64,000 nucleotides of DNA from Halovivax limisalsi. GTDB taxonomy: Archaea > Halobacteriota > Halobacteria > Halobacteriales > Natrialbaceae. Below the pieces are notes generated by a model that ran no database searches, had not been told where the DNA came from, and saw nothing but the letters and a program-made list of their open reading frames with translations. The stretch spans positions 3,038,001 to 3,102,000 of the forward strand of contig NZ_CP095757.1 in the NCBI RefSeq assembly GCF_023093535.1, given 5' to 3'. The first letter of the stretch is position 1; each line of letters opens with the position of its first letter. Both the position numbers and the translations under genes were made by a program. Positions 27,696 to 36,111 of the stretch are shown piece by piece.

Positions 27696-28450
27696 TGCGA
27701 CCACCGCCGGAGGAGTCCCGCCGTGGGTCGGAGTGGCCGCTTGGGCGGGGTCGGCCGTTCCCATTCGGGCCCAGGCAACGGCAGCCGGCAGGCGCGCGTT
27801 CGCGTTTCGTTGCTGTGGACTCGCCGTCGAGAGCTAGCTGCGACGAAGCGGTGGAACAGACTCGCTGACGGCGATCGTGCGTGTTCGGTGAAACGGTGCG
27901 ATCGGGGTCGTTCGGGTGGGTTTGGGGTAGTGTACGACATCGACGCGGCGTCGGCGGCTCGCTCGATTCGGTGACGAGACGAGCGCTTCGCTCGCGACGA
28001 CGCAGGTTACTGGGTCGACCGCTTCGGAGTTGCACCCCCGTGGATCGGTACCACATGTATCGCAGTGACGATACTACCGGCCCGAAACCGGAGAGAAGCG
28101 AACCCACGCGTCGCTGACGGCGAAGCGCGAGCCTGGTACCGAACAGCGTGACGCCAGGCGGAACGCCGATCGATCGCGTTCCGATCGGGCCGCCGGACGT
28201 CCACAGTCGGCGAGCCGGCCGAACCGCCGGATCAGTACACCGACGCGAGCCGTCGACGCCGGCGAACCGGGACCGTCAGTTCGACCCCGAGGTCGTGTTC
28301 AATGCGGGCGGATATCGCAACCGCTGGCACGTAAACGTTTGTACATCGGACGAGTCCTCACCGAATCGGGCTCGGTTCTCGCGGCATTCCTCGCGCCTGG
28401 AAGCGAAATCGGTTGGTGCGGTCTCTCACACGGGCGGCGGTGATCTCCGG
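27696..28450. other. 755-bp intergenic region, no gene recognised
   Basis: This lies between the starts of the RsmC-like gene and the 3' end of the GTPase gene. Frames are open on both strands but their products are Arg/Ser-rich and unlike known proteins. The segment 28300-28360 (GCAACCGCTGGCACGTAAACG) is less G+C-rich. No tRNA, tandem repeat or coding motif was seen. Confidence 0.45.
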
Positions 28451-30112
28451 TCACTCGATCGGCGAGACGTCGGTCACCGTGCCGACGCCCTTGCTGCGAC
28501 CCTCGCGGAAGACGAACTTCTGGCCCGGCTCGACGAGGTACGGACGGAACTTGAATCGGACCCGGGTCCGGCCCGTATCGCCCGGCAGCAGTCGGCCGTC
28601 GTCGGGGTAGAAGGCGGCGGCCTCGCCGATCGTCTCCAGGTGGACGACGGGTTCGTAGCCCTCGCCGATGCGGGTCGGGTGGTTGAGCACCATCACCTCG
28701 GCCTCGAACTCGCGGACGGGCTCGGGGTCGGCGTCGGCCGGGAGGAGGACCATCCCGCGCTCCAGGGCCGACTCCTTGATGCCTTTCAGCGCGATGCCGA
28801 CGATGCGGCCCGACCGGGCCTGGTCGACGCGGTGATAGTGCATCTCGATCGAGCGCACCTCGACCTCGCGGAACCGGCCGTCGGCCATCGGTCCGACGAG
28901 CAGTTCGTCGCCGGCTTCGACCTCGCCGGACTTGATCGTCCCCGAGGCGACCGCGCCGACGCCGGTGACGGCGTAGCTGCGGTCGACGTACATCCGGAAG
29001 TCGCCGTCCTCGGTCGAGGTCTTCGGCAGTCGGTCGAAGAGCTCGTCGAGCGTTGCCATCCCGTCCATCGTGACGGCGCTCGTGCGCACGATCGGGACGA
29101 CCCGCTCGCCGATCTCCTCGACGGCGGCGTCGACGCCGGCGCGCGCGACAGAGAGCGGCGATTTCTCGACGTCGCGCAGCAGTCGCTCGACTTCGCGTTC
29201 GACCTCGGCGACCCGCTCGTCGGAGACGGCGTCGGCCTTCGTGATCGCGACGATGGTCGGCAGTTCCGTCGCCAGCAGGACGCCCAGGTGCTCGCGCGTG
29301 ACGCGCGTCGGTCCGTCGTCGGCGGCGACGACGAGCAATCCGTAGTCGAGCTTCTGGCCGACGAGGCCGCGGATCGTCGTGCGCAACCAGGGTTCGTGCC
29401 CGACCGTGTCGACGAAGGAGACGAGCCGGTCCGCGGCCTCGACGACCGCGGCGCGATCCTGCTTGCGATTCGGATTCCGGACGCGGACCGGGCCCTCGTC
29501 GTCGAAGCCGTAGACCGCGTAGGAGAGGTCGGCCGAGAGGCCGCGCTCGACCTCGTGGGGCTTGACGTCGAGGAACGCCCGCGTTCCGCCCTCGCCGTCG
29601 TCGGCCCGGCCGGTGACGAGCGAGCCGACGAGCGTCGACTTACCGTGGTCGACGTGGCCCGCCGTGCCGATCACGACGTGTTCGTCGTCGGTCTCGAGGA
29701 CGGCGCCGTCGCGAATCGTCGCGACGCCGACGAGCCCGTTGTCGTCGGTGGGAGCCGCCGAATCGGTCGCTGCCCGGGTTCCGGTACCGTCGAGCGTGCC
29801 ATCGACGCCCCACGTCTCGACGTCCTCGATGTGAGCGTCGGCCTCCTCGGCCAGCAGGGAGAGGACGTCCATCGACTCGGAGAACGCCTCGGGGGCGATG
29901 CCCGCGAGGCCGCCGTCGTCCGTCACGCCGACGACGTACGTCGCCTCGCCGTCGCCCGAGAGGACGCGGTGGCGCAGCTGCGCGGCCAGACTCTCGCGTC
30001 GGCCCTCCGAGAGGTGGACCTCGCGGGTGAGCCGCTCCTTGAATTCGACGCTGCCGCCGTCTTCCTCGCCACGGTCCAGGGCCCGCTGCAACAGGGCCCG
30101 GTCACGGGACAT
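28451..30112 (-). CDS. GTPBP1-type translational GTPase
   Basis: 553 aa. After an N-terminal domain of about 150 residues, the GTPase domain shows G1 GTAGHVDHGKST, G3 DTVGHEPW and G4 TKAD. Two EF-Tu-type beta barrels follow, with the motif SYAVTGVGAVASGTI at the start of domain II. The architecture is that of GTPBP1/GTPBP2 and archaeal relatives, linked in eukaryotes to mRNA decay and stalled ribosomes. The archaeal role is not proven. ATG 30112 is preferred over the longer frame to 30460, which lacks similarity. Confidence 0.9.
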   Translation of the reverse strand: MSRDRALLQRALDRGEEDGGSVEFKERLTREVHLSEGRRESLAAQLRHRVLSGDGEATYVVGVTDDGGLAGIAPEAFSESMDVLSLLAEEADAHIEDVETWGVDGTLDGTGTRAATDSAAPTDDNGLVGVATIRDGAVLETDDEHVVIGTAGHVDHGKSTLVGSLVTGRADDGEGGTRAFLDVKPHEVERGLSADLSYAVYGFDDEGPVRVRNPNRKQDRAAVVEAADRLVSFVDTVGHEPWLRTTIRGLVGQKLDYGLLVVAADDGPTRVTREHLGVLLATELPTIVAITKADAVSDERVAEVEREVERLLRDVEKSPLSVARAGVDAAVEEIGERVVPIVRTSAVTMDGMATLDELFDRLPKTSTEDGDFRMYVDRSYAVTGVGAVASGTIKSGEVEAGDELLVGPMADGRFREVEVRSIEMHYHRVDQARSGRIVGIALKGIKESALERGMVLLPADADPEPVREFEAEVMVLNHPTRIGEGYEPVVHLETIGEAAAFYPDDGRLLPGDTGRTRVRFKFRPYLVEPGQKFVFREGRSKGVGTVTDVSPIE

Positions 30113-30475
30113 ACGGTTCGCTACCCACTCACACAGCAAAAATCTTCGCCAGTGGTGCGTGCTAGCACTCCGAATCACCCGGCAGCCGTCCCGCGTTGCG
30201 GACGTATCGTCACGCATCCCTCCCGAGCGGGAGGCGGACGAGCAGCTGGCGAGGCGGTGTAGCCCGATGCTTTCGACGGCATCCATCGAACCCATTCGCC
30301 CGTCGATCTGGACGACGAATGCTGTTGTGACCTCCATCACACGTTTGACAGTATGATATTCTCGGCCCGTCCGAACTGCGTTATAAGTGTTCGGTACTGG
30401 TCCATATACGCCGGGGTCGGGAACGCAGTCCGTACGACGGATGCGTCGTATCCGGCTCACAACGGGAACCCAATT
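30113..30475. other. Divergent intergenic region
   Basis: 363 bp. It contains the GTPase promoter at the left (AT-rich CAGCAAAAATCTTCG near 30140) and the ferritin-like gene promoter at the right. Two small inverted repeats are visible: CCTCCCG/CGGGAGG at 30219-30234 and TACGACG/CGTCGTA at 30433-30450. No gene is supported. Confidence 0.5.
30379..30390 (+). promoter_or_regulatory. TATA box of the Tat ferritin-like gene
   Basis: GTTATAAGTG is a good archaeal TATA element, predicting a transcript start near 30410 and an untranslated leader of about 65 nt, longer than usual here. The leader contains the hairpin TACGACG-GATG-CGTCGTA at 30433-30450, which could affect translation. Confidence 0.65.
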
Positions 30476-31210
30476 ATGACAGCCAACGATACTCGCAGGA
30501 ACGCGATCCCGGAATCGACGACCGACCGAACCGCCTCACGGCGACGAGTGCTTGCGGCCTCCGCAGCAATCGGTGTAGCCACGGTCGGTGGGTCACCGTT
30601 CGTCTCGGCCGCCGCGGCCCACGAGGAGGACGATGAGCACGAGAACGGCGGGGACGAGAACCCGCAGCCGCCCGAGGCCGTCCCCAACGAGTTCGAGAGC
30701 GACGTCGACATTCTCAACTTCGCTCGAACCCTCGAGTTCCTCGAGGCGACGTTCTACCAGCGGGGGATCGAAAACATCGGCGACGACGGACTGACACAGC
30801 ACTTCGAGGGATGGGGACCGATACAGGACCGGGTCGCAGATCGCATCCGCGTCGTTCGAAATCACGAGGTCACGCACGCCGAAGTGCTCGGTTCGACCGT
30901 CGAAGCCCTCGGCGGCGAGCCGGTTCCGAGCCCGGAGTTCGACTTCGGCACGGCCGTCGAGGATCCGGCGGAGTTCATCGCGACCGGCGCGCTGCTCGAG
31001 GACGTCGGCGTCTCGGCCTACGCCGGTGCGGCGCCGTCGATCGAGAACCCCGATATCGTCCCACCCGCGCTCAGCATTCACAGCGTCGAGGCGCGACACG
31101 CTTCCTTCCTCCGAGAGCTGAACACCGAGATCGGCTTCCCGACAGCATTCGACGAGCCGCGCTCTCGTTCGGAGGTGCTCGAACTCGCGAGCGGATTCAT
31201 CGTCGAATAG
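30476..31210 (+). CDS. Tat-exported ferritin-like domain protein
   Basis: 244 aa. The N-terminus has a twin-arginine signal (ASRRRVLAASAAIGVATVGG) followed by an AAAAHEEDDEHENG stretch, so the protein is exported folded. The rest is a four-helix ferritin-like bundle (Ferritin_2 type) with iron-ligand patterns: E in RTLEFLEATFYQ, ExxH in VRNHEVTHAEVLG and E/H in SVEARHASFLRE. Members are common in haloarchaea, with unknown physiology; metal binding or oxidative-stress roles are guesses. ATG 30476 sits just before the Tat signal. Confidence 0.85.
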   Translation: MTANDTRRNAIPESTTDRTASRRRVLAASAAIGVATVGGSPFVSAAAAHEEDDEHENGGDENPQPPEAVPNEFESDVDILNFARTLEFLEATFYQRGIENIGDDGLTQHFEGWGPIQDRVADRIRVVRNHEVTHAEVLGSTVEALGGEPVPSPEFDFGTAVEDPAEFIATGALLEDVGVSAYAGAAPSIENPDIVPPALSIHSVEARHASFLRELNTEIGFPTAFDEPRSRSEVLELASGFIVE

Positions 31211-31423
31211 AGCGACGGCCAAGTCGGGTCGGCAGTGCCCTTTTCGGAGTCCGGGTTACGCGTCGGCGAAGCCGTGACGACGCTCGTTCACACGCCGCGG
31301 ATGATCGCGAGCGCGCCGGACGTCTGGACGTTCCCGACGGGCAAGACGTTCTCGACGTGCGCGTCGACCGCCTCGGAGGACCCACAAAGTACTATCCGGA
31401 GAGATGTGGACCGTTCGGACGCG

Positions 31424-31987
31424 ATGGTAGACATAATGGGCCACGTCGCGTTCGGACTCCTGTTCGCCCTGCCGGCGTGGTTCGTCTGGGACGACAGAGC
31501 GAGCGTCGCATTCGTCGGCCTGGCGGTCGTCGCATCGCTCGTTCCGGATATCGATCTGTGGCTCAGGAGGGTATTTCCCGGCGCGATTCACCACCACGGG
31601 GTGACTCACACCGTGTTGTTCGTGACGGTAGCGAGTCTGGTCGTCGGCGCGGTGCTGACCGGACTGCTCGGCGAGCAGGTAGACGACTGGATCGGGGGCG
31701 AGCAGTTCGACGCGTCCAGCCTGTTCGTGTTCTCGACCCTGGGGTTCCTAGCGGGTGGACTGAGCCACCTGGTCGCCGATATCCTCTCGGCGCCCGATAT
31801 CTCGACCCCGATCGAACCCCTCTGGCCCGTGGTGTCCGAGCCCGTCGGAATCGACCTGATCTGGTACAACGCCGCGTGGATCAACGTGGGGTTCCTTTCG
31901 GTGATGGTGGGGGTCCACATCGTCCTCGCGTCCGTGACCACGCCGGTCGACCACCGGTATCGACTGCGCCCGGGTGAGAGGCGGTGA
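31424..31987 (+). CDS. Metal-dependent membrane hydrolase, YdjM/DUF457-like
   Basis: 187 aa with about five membrane helices. The family motifs are MGHVAFGLLFALP at the start, LVPDIDLWLRR near residue 43, HHHGVTHTVLF and GFLAGGLSHLVADIL. The His and Asp residues are thought to bind a metal in the membrane. Function in haloarchaea is unknown. ATG 31424 was chosen because the family begins with MGH; the upstream 63 codons are not similar. A TATA-like AAAGTACTATCC lies about 35 bp before. Confidence 0.82.
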   Translation: MVDIMGHVAFGLLFALPAWFVWDDRASVAFVGLAVVASLVPDIDLWLRRVFPGAIHHHGVTHTVLFVTVASLVVGAVLTGLLGEQVDDWIGGEQFDASSLFVFSTLGFLAGGLSHLVADILSAPDISTPIEPLWPVVSEPVGIDLIWYNAAWINVGFLSVMVGVHIVLASVTTPVDHRYRLRPGERR

Positions 31988-32048
31988 CCGGACGCACCAG
32001 CCGACTACCCGGCCGTGCTTTCAAGCCCGTCGGTGACGTACGACGCGT

Positions 32049-32225
32049 ATGAGCGTCAGTGGGCTCTGCCAGATCTGCGAGTCGCGCCAGGCGCAGGAGC
32101 GCTGTGACAACTGCGGCGCGCTCGTCTGTGAGCAACACTACGACCGGGGACTGGGTCTCTGTGCGGACTGTTCGGCCCAGGCGCGTCCCGGCGAGGACGA
32201 GGATACGGAGATTCACCGGTTCTGA
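32049..32225 (+). CDS. Small Cys-rich zinc-finger protein
   Basis: 58 aa (MSVSGLCQICESRQAQE...). Eight potential ligands are spaced CxxC-x8-CxxC-x5-C-x2-H and CxxC: CQIC, CDNC, CEQH and CADC. This is a compact double-zinc B-box or AN1-like cross-brace. The C-terminal tail is acidic (GEDEDTEIHRF). The start ATG follows GTACGACGCGT. Such tiny zinc proteins are abundant in haloarchaea and some regulate biofilm or motility; no target can be assigned. It lies 61 bp after the YdjM-like gene, on the same strand. Confidence 0.8.
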   Translation: MSVSGLCQICESRQAQERCDNCGALVCEQHYDRGLGLCADCSAQARPGEDEDTEIHRF

Positions 32226-32269
32226 TCGCACGGCTCGAACCGGGTAGCCGAGGCGCGCCCCGACGGGGG

Positions 32270-33091
32270 CTACGCCTCGCGATACCGGTTCAGCCGCTCT
32301 TTCAGTCGCTTCGCCGCGTGCCCGGCAGCGGCGTCGAAGTCCGTCCCGGCATCCTCGCCCGCGAAGATGATCCCGCGCGAGGAGTTGACGAGGCCGACGC
32401 CGTCGGCCAGGCCGTGCTCGACGGCGGCTTCGGCGTCGCCGCCCTGTGCACCGATCCCGGGGACGAGGAACGGCAGGTCGGGTACCTGCTCGCGAAGCGC
32501 TTCGAGTTCCTCGGGCGCGGTCGCGCCGACGACGAGCCCCACGTTGTCGTTCTCGTTCCACAGGTCGGCCAGGGCGGCCACCCGCTCGTAGAGGGGTTCG
32601 CCGGTTTCGAGTTCGAGGGCCTGGAGGTCCGCCCCGCCGGGGTTCGAGGTGCGACAGAGGACGAAGACGCCAGCCTCCTCGTTGGCGAGGAACGGTTGCA
32701 GCGAGTCCCGGCCCATGTAGGGGTTGACGGTGATGGCGTCGGCCGACGGCCCGGGCGAGTCCGGGTTCAGCAGTTCGGCGTACTGGCGCGTCGTGTTGCC
32801 GATATCGGCTCGCTTGGCGTCGAGCAGGACGGGCACGCCGTTGCCGCGGGCGTACGCTATCGTCTCCTCCAGCGCGCGAAACCCGTCCGGATCCTCGTAG
32901 AAGGCCGCGTTGGGTTTGAAGACGGCCGCGTGTTCGTGCGTCGCGTCGATGATTCGCCGGTTGAACGCCCACCGCGGGAGGTCGTGATCCTGCAGGTGAT
33001 CCGGGAGCCGCGACGGGTCGGGATCGAGACCGACCGAGACGACGCTGTCGACCGTGACGATCCGGTCGTGCAACCGGTCGAAGAAGTTCAT
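32270..33091 (-). CDS. pyrF: Orotidine 5'-phosphate decarboxylase (type 2)
   Basis: 273 aa. The catalytic Lys/Asp array lies in VLLDAKRADIGNTTRQYAE (residues about 88-106), the mycobacterial-type OMP decarboxylase signature. The start reads MNFFDRLHDRI. Further motifs are AVFKPNAAFYE and LVPGIGAQGGD. The enzyme makes UMP from OMP. It converges on the small zinc-finger gene. Length matches the type-2 family. Confidence 0.94.
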   Translation of the reverse strand: MNFFDRLHDRIVTVDSVVSVGLDPDPSRLPDHLQDHDLPRWAFNRRIIDATHEHAAVFKPNAAFYEDPDGFRALEETIAYARGNGVPVLLDAKRADIGNTTRQYAELLNPDSPGPSADAITVNPYMGRDSLQPFLANEEAGVFVLCRTSNPGGADLQALELETGEPLYERVAALADLWNENDNVGLVVGATAPEELEALREQVPDLPFLVPGIGAQGGDAEAAVEHGLADGVGLVNSSRGIIFAGEDAGTDFDAAAGHAAKRLKERLNRYREA

Positions 33092-33428
33092 GCCCCGGCT
33101 TCGGGGGTCGACGGCCGAAAGCGTTGCTATCGACGCCGATGCAGTTATGTCGACGCCGCCGTGACGCGACCGGATCCCACGCGTTGCGTTTCCTCGGACG
33201 ACGTTCGCTGACGGGCTGGACCTTGCGGTACCCGGTTGTAGCCCGCACCCTCCCGGGGCGCCCGGGGACCAGGGTTCATTCGGACCCGCCCAACCCTCGC
33301 ACAGCCGAGCCGGCCGCGATCATCGCCCGTATGACACGTGACTCGAACCGTCACGGCCGCCTGACAGTCCGTCGACGACGAGATTCCAGTTGCAAACAAT
33401 TATTAGGAGAAGTGATGTCGTGGCAGCC
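33092..33428. other. Divergent intergenic region
   Basis: 337 bp between pyrF and the gamma-glutamyltransferase gene. The right end is AT-rich with a TATA-like CAATTATTAGG near 33397, followed by a purine run GGAGAAGTGATG. The left part has no recognisable feature. Confidence 0.5.
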
Positions 33429-35459
33429 ATGCCATCCGATACAGCACGGCATGGCGACGCAGCGAGGCAGGACGAGGCGGACGACGAGACAGCCGACCGT
33501 TCCTCGAACCCTGCTACCGACGACGGTGGGACGGATCGCGAGACCGACGGCGAACCCGGCCCAACGGGACCGACCAGGCGGGACGCGGTCCGGGGATCGA
33601 TGGCCGTACTCGGCGCGAGTGCGATTCCGGCGAGCGTGAGCGCAGCGCCCGGCACATCCGAGTGCGACGACGACAGTCCCGCCGCCGGTCCGGCCGCCTG
33701 CGAGACGAGCGAGGCGGGGATGGTCACGACGTCGCACGCGGCCGCGACGGACGTCGGCGTCACCGTCCTGGAGCGCGGCGGGAACGCGGTCGATGCGGCG
33801 GTCGCCGTCCAGTTCGCGCTCAACGTCGTCCAGCCCCACGCGTCGGGGATCGGCGGGGGTGGATTCGTGCTGGTCTACGACGCCGAACGCGACGACGTCA
33901 CCTGCATCGACGGCCGCGAACGAGCGCCGCTGGGCGCCGAACCCGACATGTTCCTCGACGAGGACGGCGACGTCGTCCCGTTTCTCGAACGGCACACGAA
34001 CGGCAAAGCCGTCGGCGTCCCGGGAACGCTGCGGGCCTGTGACGTCGCCCTCAAGCGGTTCGGGACGAAACCGCTCGCCGAGTTGATCCAGCCGGCGATC
34101 GAACTGGCGGGGCCGGAACGCCCCGTCACGGTCGACGCCCACCTGGCCGAAAGCATCGCCGAGAACGTCGACGACGGGTCGCTGAGCAAGACGGCGATGA
34201 CGGTCTTCGCACCAGGGGGTGACCCCCTGGAGGAGGGCGACCTGCTCGTCCAGCCGGACCTGGCCGAGACGTTCTCGATCATCCGCGACGAGGGGATCGA
34301 ACCCTTCTACCGGGGCGAGATCGCCGACGACATCGCGACGACCGTCCAGGAAGCGGACCGCTACCGCGAGGAGGGCGGCTCGATGACCGTCGAGGACCTC
34401 GGCAACTACGCCGTCGAGACGCCGGTCCCGACCCACGTCACCTACGAGGGGTCGGCGGCGGAGATCACCGTCAGAACCATGCCGTCGCCGACGTCGGGCG
34501 GCTACGCGATCGGCCAGATCCTCTCGATCCTGGAACCGTTCGAGCTGGATTCGTTCGATCGGCGCTCGTTCGAGACCTACCACCACCTCGCCCAGGCGTT
34601 CAAACTCGCGTTCGCGGACCGGGGAGCGTACCTCGGCGACGTCGAATTCGTTGACATCCCCTGGCAGGGACTGCTCGACGAGACGTACATCGACGAACGA
34701 CGTGCGCTGATCGATCCAGAGGAGGTCTCCGATGCCGTCCTCGAACCCGGCGACCCGTTCGACCACCAACCCGGCGATCGGTACGCCGTGACACCCCGGG
34801 AGGACTGTCCGGGCGGACCGCCGTGGGGTCCGCCGGGCGCCGGTTCGCCGCCCGAGTCACCGGGGCCGAAGAACGATACCGGACCGGCGGGGTCGATACC
34901 GATCGACGGTCACACCGACCACTTCACGATCGCCGACGCCGAAGGGAACGTCGTCTCCTGGACGAGCACCATCGAGCAGTTCTTCGGGTCGGGCATCATG
35001 GTCCCCGGCCGCGGGTTCATGTTGAACAACGAGCTGACGGACTTCGACGAGATCCCGGGCGGACCGAACGAGGTCCAGCCCGAGAAGCGACCGCTCAGCA
35101 GCATGAGTCCGACGATCGCCTTCCGTGACGGCGAGCCCTTCCTGGCGCTCGGCTCGCCCGGCGGCTTCGCGATCATCGTCGCGGTCGCGCAGGTGATCCT
35201 CAACGTCGCCGAGTTCGGCCTGTCCCTCGAGGAAGCGGTCGCGGAGCCGCGCATCTACACCGCCACCGGTGACTGGCTGCAGGTCGAACCCGGCGTCCCG
35301 GACGCAGCCGTCGAGGCGCTCGCCGACGCCGGCCACGGCGTCAGCGAGACGGAAGCGATCGGCAACGTCCAGGCCGTTCTCAGCGACGACGGCTACGTCG
35401 GCGTGGCCGACGAACGGCGCGACGGCGAGGCCGGTTCGCCGTCCGGGGCAGCCGACTGA
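33429..35459 (+). CDS. ggt: Gamma-glutamyltransferase, Tat-exported
   Basis: 676 aa. An N-terminal extension of about 70 mostly acidic residues precedes a twin-arginine signal (TRRDAVRGSMAVLGASAIP). Then the large subunit has GGNAVDAAVAVQFALNVVQPHASGIGGGGF and a VPG motif. The autocleavage/catalytic Thr lies in GHTDHFTIAD (usual TTH; here T-D-H). The small subunit has SSMSPTIAF and GSPGGFAIIV. The enzyme cleaves gamma-glutamyl bonds; haloarchaea use gamma-glutamylcysteine, so thiol turnover is likely. A Pro/Gly-rich insertion (about 440-475) precedes the cleavage site. The start ATG 33429 is chosen over 33390. Confidence 0.9.
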   Translation: MPSDTARHGDAARQDEADDETADRSSNPATDDGGTDRETDGEPGPTGPTRRDAVRGSMAVLGASAIPASVSAAPGTSECDDDSPAAGPAACETSEAGMVTTSHAAATDVGVTVLERGGNAVDAAVAVQFALNVVQPHASGIGGGGFVLVYDAERDDVTCIDGRERAPLGAEPDMFLDEDGDVVPFLERHTNGKAVGVPGTLRACDVALKRFGTKPLAELIQPAIELAGPERPVTVDAHLAESIAENVDDGSLSKTAMTVFAPGGDPLEEGDLLVQPDLAETFSIIRDEGIEPFYRGEIADDIATTVQEADRYREEGGSMTVEDLGNYAVETPVPTHVTYEGSAAEITVRTMPSPTSGGYAIGQILSILEPFELDSFDRRSFETYHHLAQAFKLAFADRGAYLGDVEFVDIPWQGLLDETYIDERRALIDPEEVSDAVLEPGDPFDHQPGDRYAVTPREDCPGGPPWGPPGAGSPPESPGPKNDTGPAGSIPIDGHTDHFTIADAEGNVVSWTSTIEQFFGSGIMVPGRGFMLNNELTDFDEIPGGPNEVQPEKRPLSSMSPTIAFRDGEPFLALGSPGGFAIIVAVAQVILNVAEFGLSLEEAVAEPRIYTATGDWLQVEPGVPDAAVEALADAGHGVSETEAIGNVQAVLSDDGYVGVADERRDGEAGSPSGAAD

Positions 35460-35592
35460 CTGCGGTCCCTGCCAGTGGCGAACCGTCGAGGGTCGGCCGT
35501 AAATCCGGGCGTGGACCGACCGAAGGCGGGCGGCGCCGGGAGTGGCCGGTCGGCACCCTCGCCGCCGATCGGGACGGCCTCCGCGACGGCGA

Positions 35593-35970
35593 TCACTCGC
35601 CCGGATAGGCCATCGTGGAGAGGAGCGCGTTCTCGGCCTGGCGCGAGTCGAGTCGCGTGTGCTGGCAGACGATCGGGACGTCGGACTCGATGACGCTGGC
35701 GTACTCCGTCCCGCGCGGAACCGGCTCCGGGTCCGAGAGATCGTCGAACCTGACGTGGCGGGTTCGTCTCGCCGGGACCGTCACGACGTACGGACCCGCC
35801 GGTTCCCGATCCGCGAAGTAGATCGTCAGTTCGACGGTTGCGTCGTCGTCACCGGCGTTCAACGCGCAGACGGTCTCGTGACTCTCCATCTCGGGCGCTG
35901 GGCCGGTGCTTCCCTCGGGAATGTACCCCTCCGGGATGACCCACGTCGTCTTGCCGAGCACTGGGTACAC
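35593..35970 (-). CDS. Sensory rhodopsin transducer (ASRT)-like protein
   Basis: 125 aa, one domain. It has the characteristic run of the Anabaena sensory rhodopsin transducer family: KTTWVIPEGYIPEGS, SHETVCALNAGDDDA, TIYFADREPAGPY, VPARRTRHVRFDDLSDPEP and QHTRLDSRQAENALLS. ASRT is a beta-sandwich tetramer that can bind DNA and rhodopsin. Many bacterial and archaeal members occur without any rhodopsin and may bind carbohydrate. None is encoded in this window. It converges on the gamma-glutamyltransferase gene. Confidence 0.85.
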   Translation of the reverse strand: MYPVLGKTTWVIPEGYIPEGSTGPAPEMESHETVCALNAGDDDATVELTIYFADREPAGPYVVTVPARRTRHVRFDDLSDPEPVPRGTEYASVIESDVPIVCQHTRLDSRQAENALLSTMAYPGE

Positions 35971-36111
35971 CCGTTCGGCGGACCACGGCGACCGTGAAAA
36001 CGCGATCCCCTGGAGGTTCAGGCCGAACGGTCGTGTCGTCCAGTGCGGTTCGTATCACCAATCAAAACGTTGATGTAATCGCAAAAGGGACGGATACCAA
36101 CGGAGATAGCC

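Noticed and set aside
28148-30262. 704-aa rightward frame
   Set aside because: It is antisense to the GTPBP1-type GTPase; its only support is lack of stops in high-G+C DNA.
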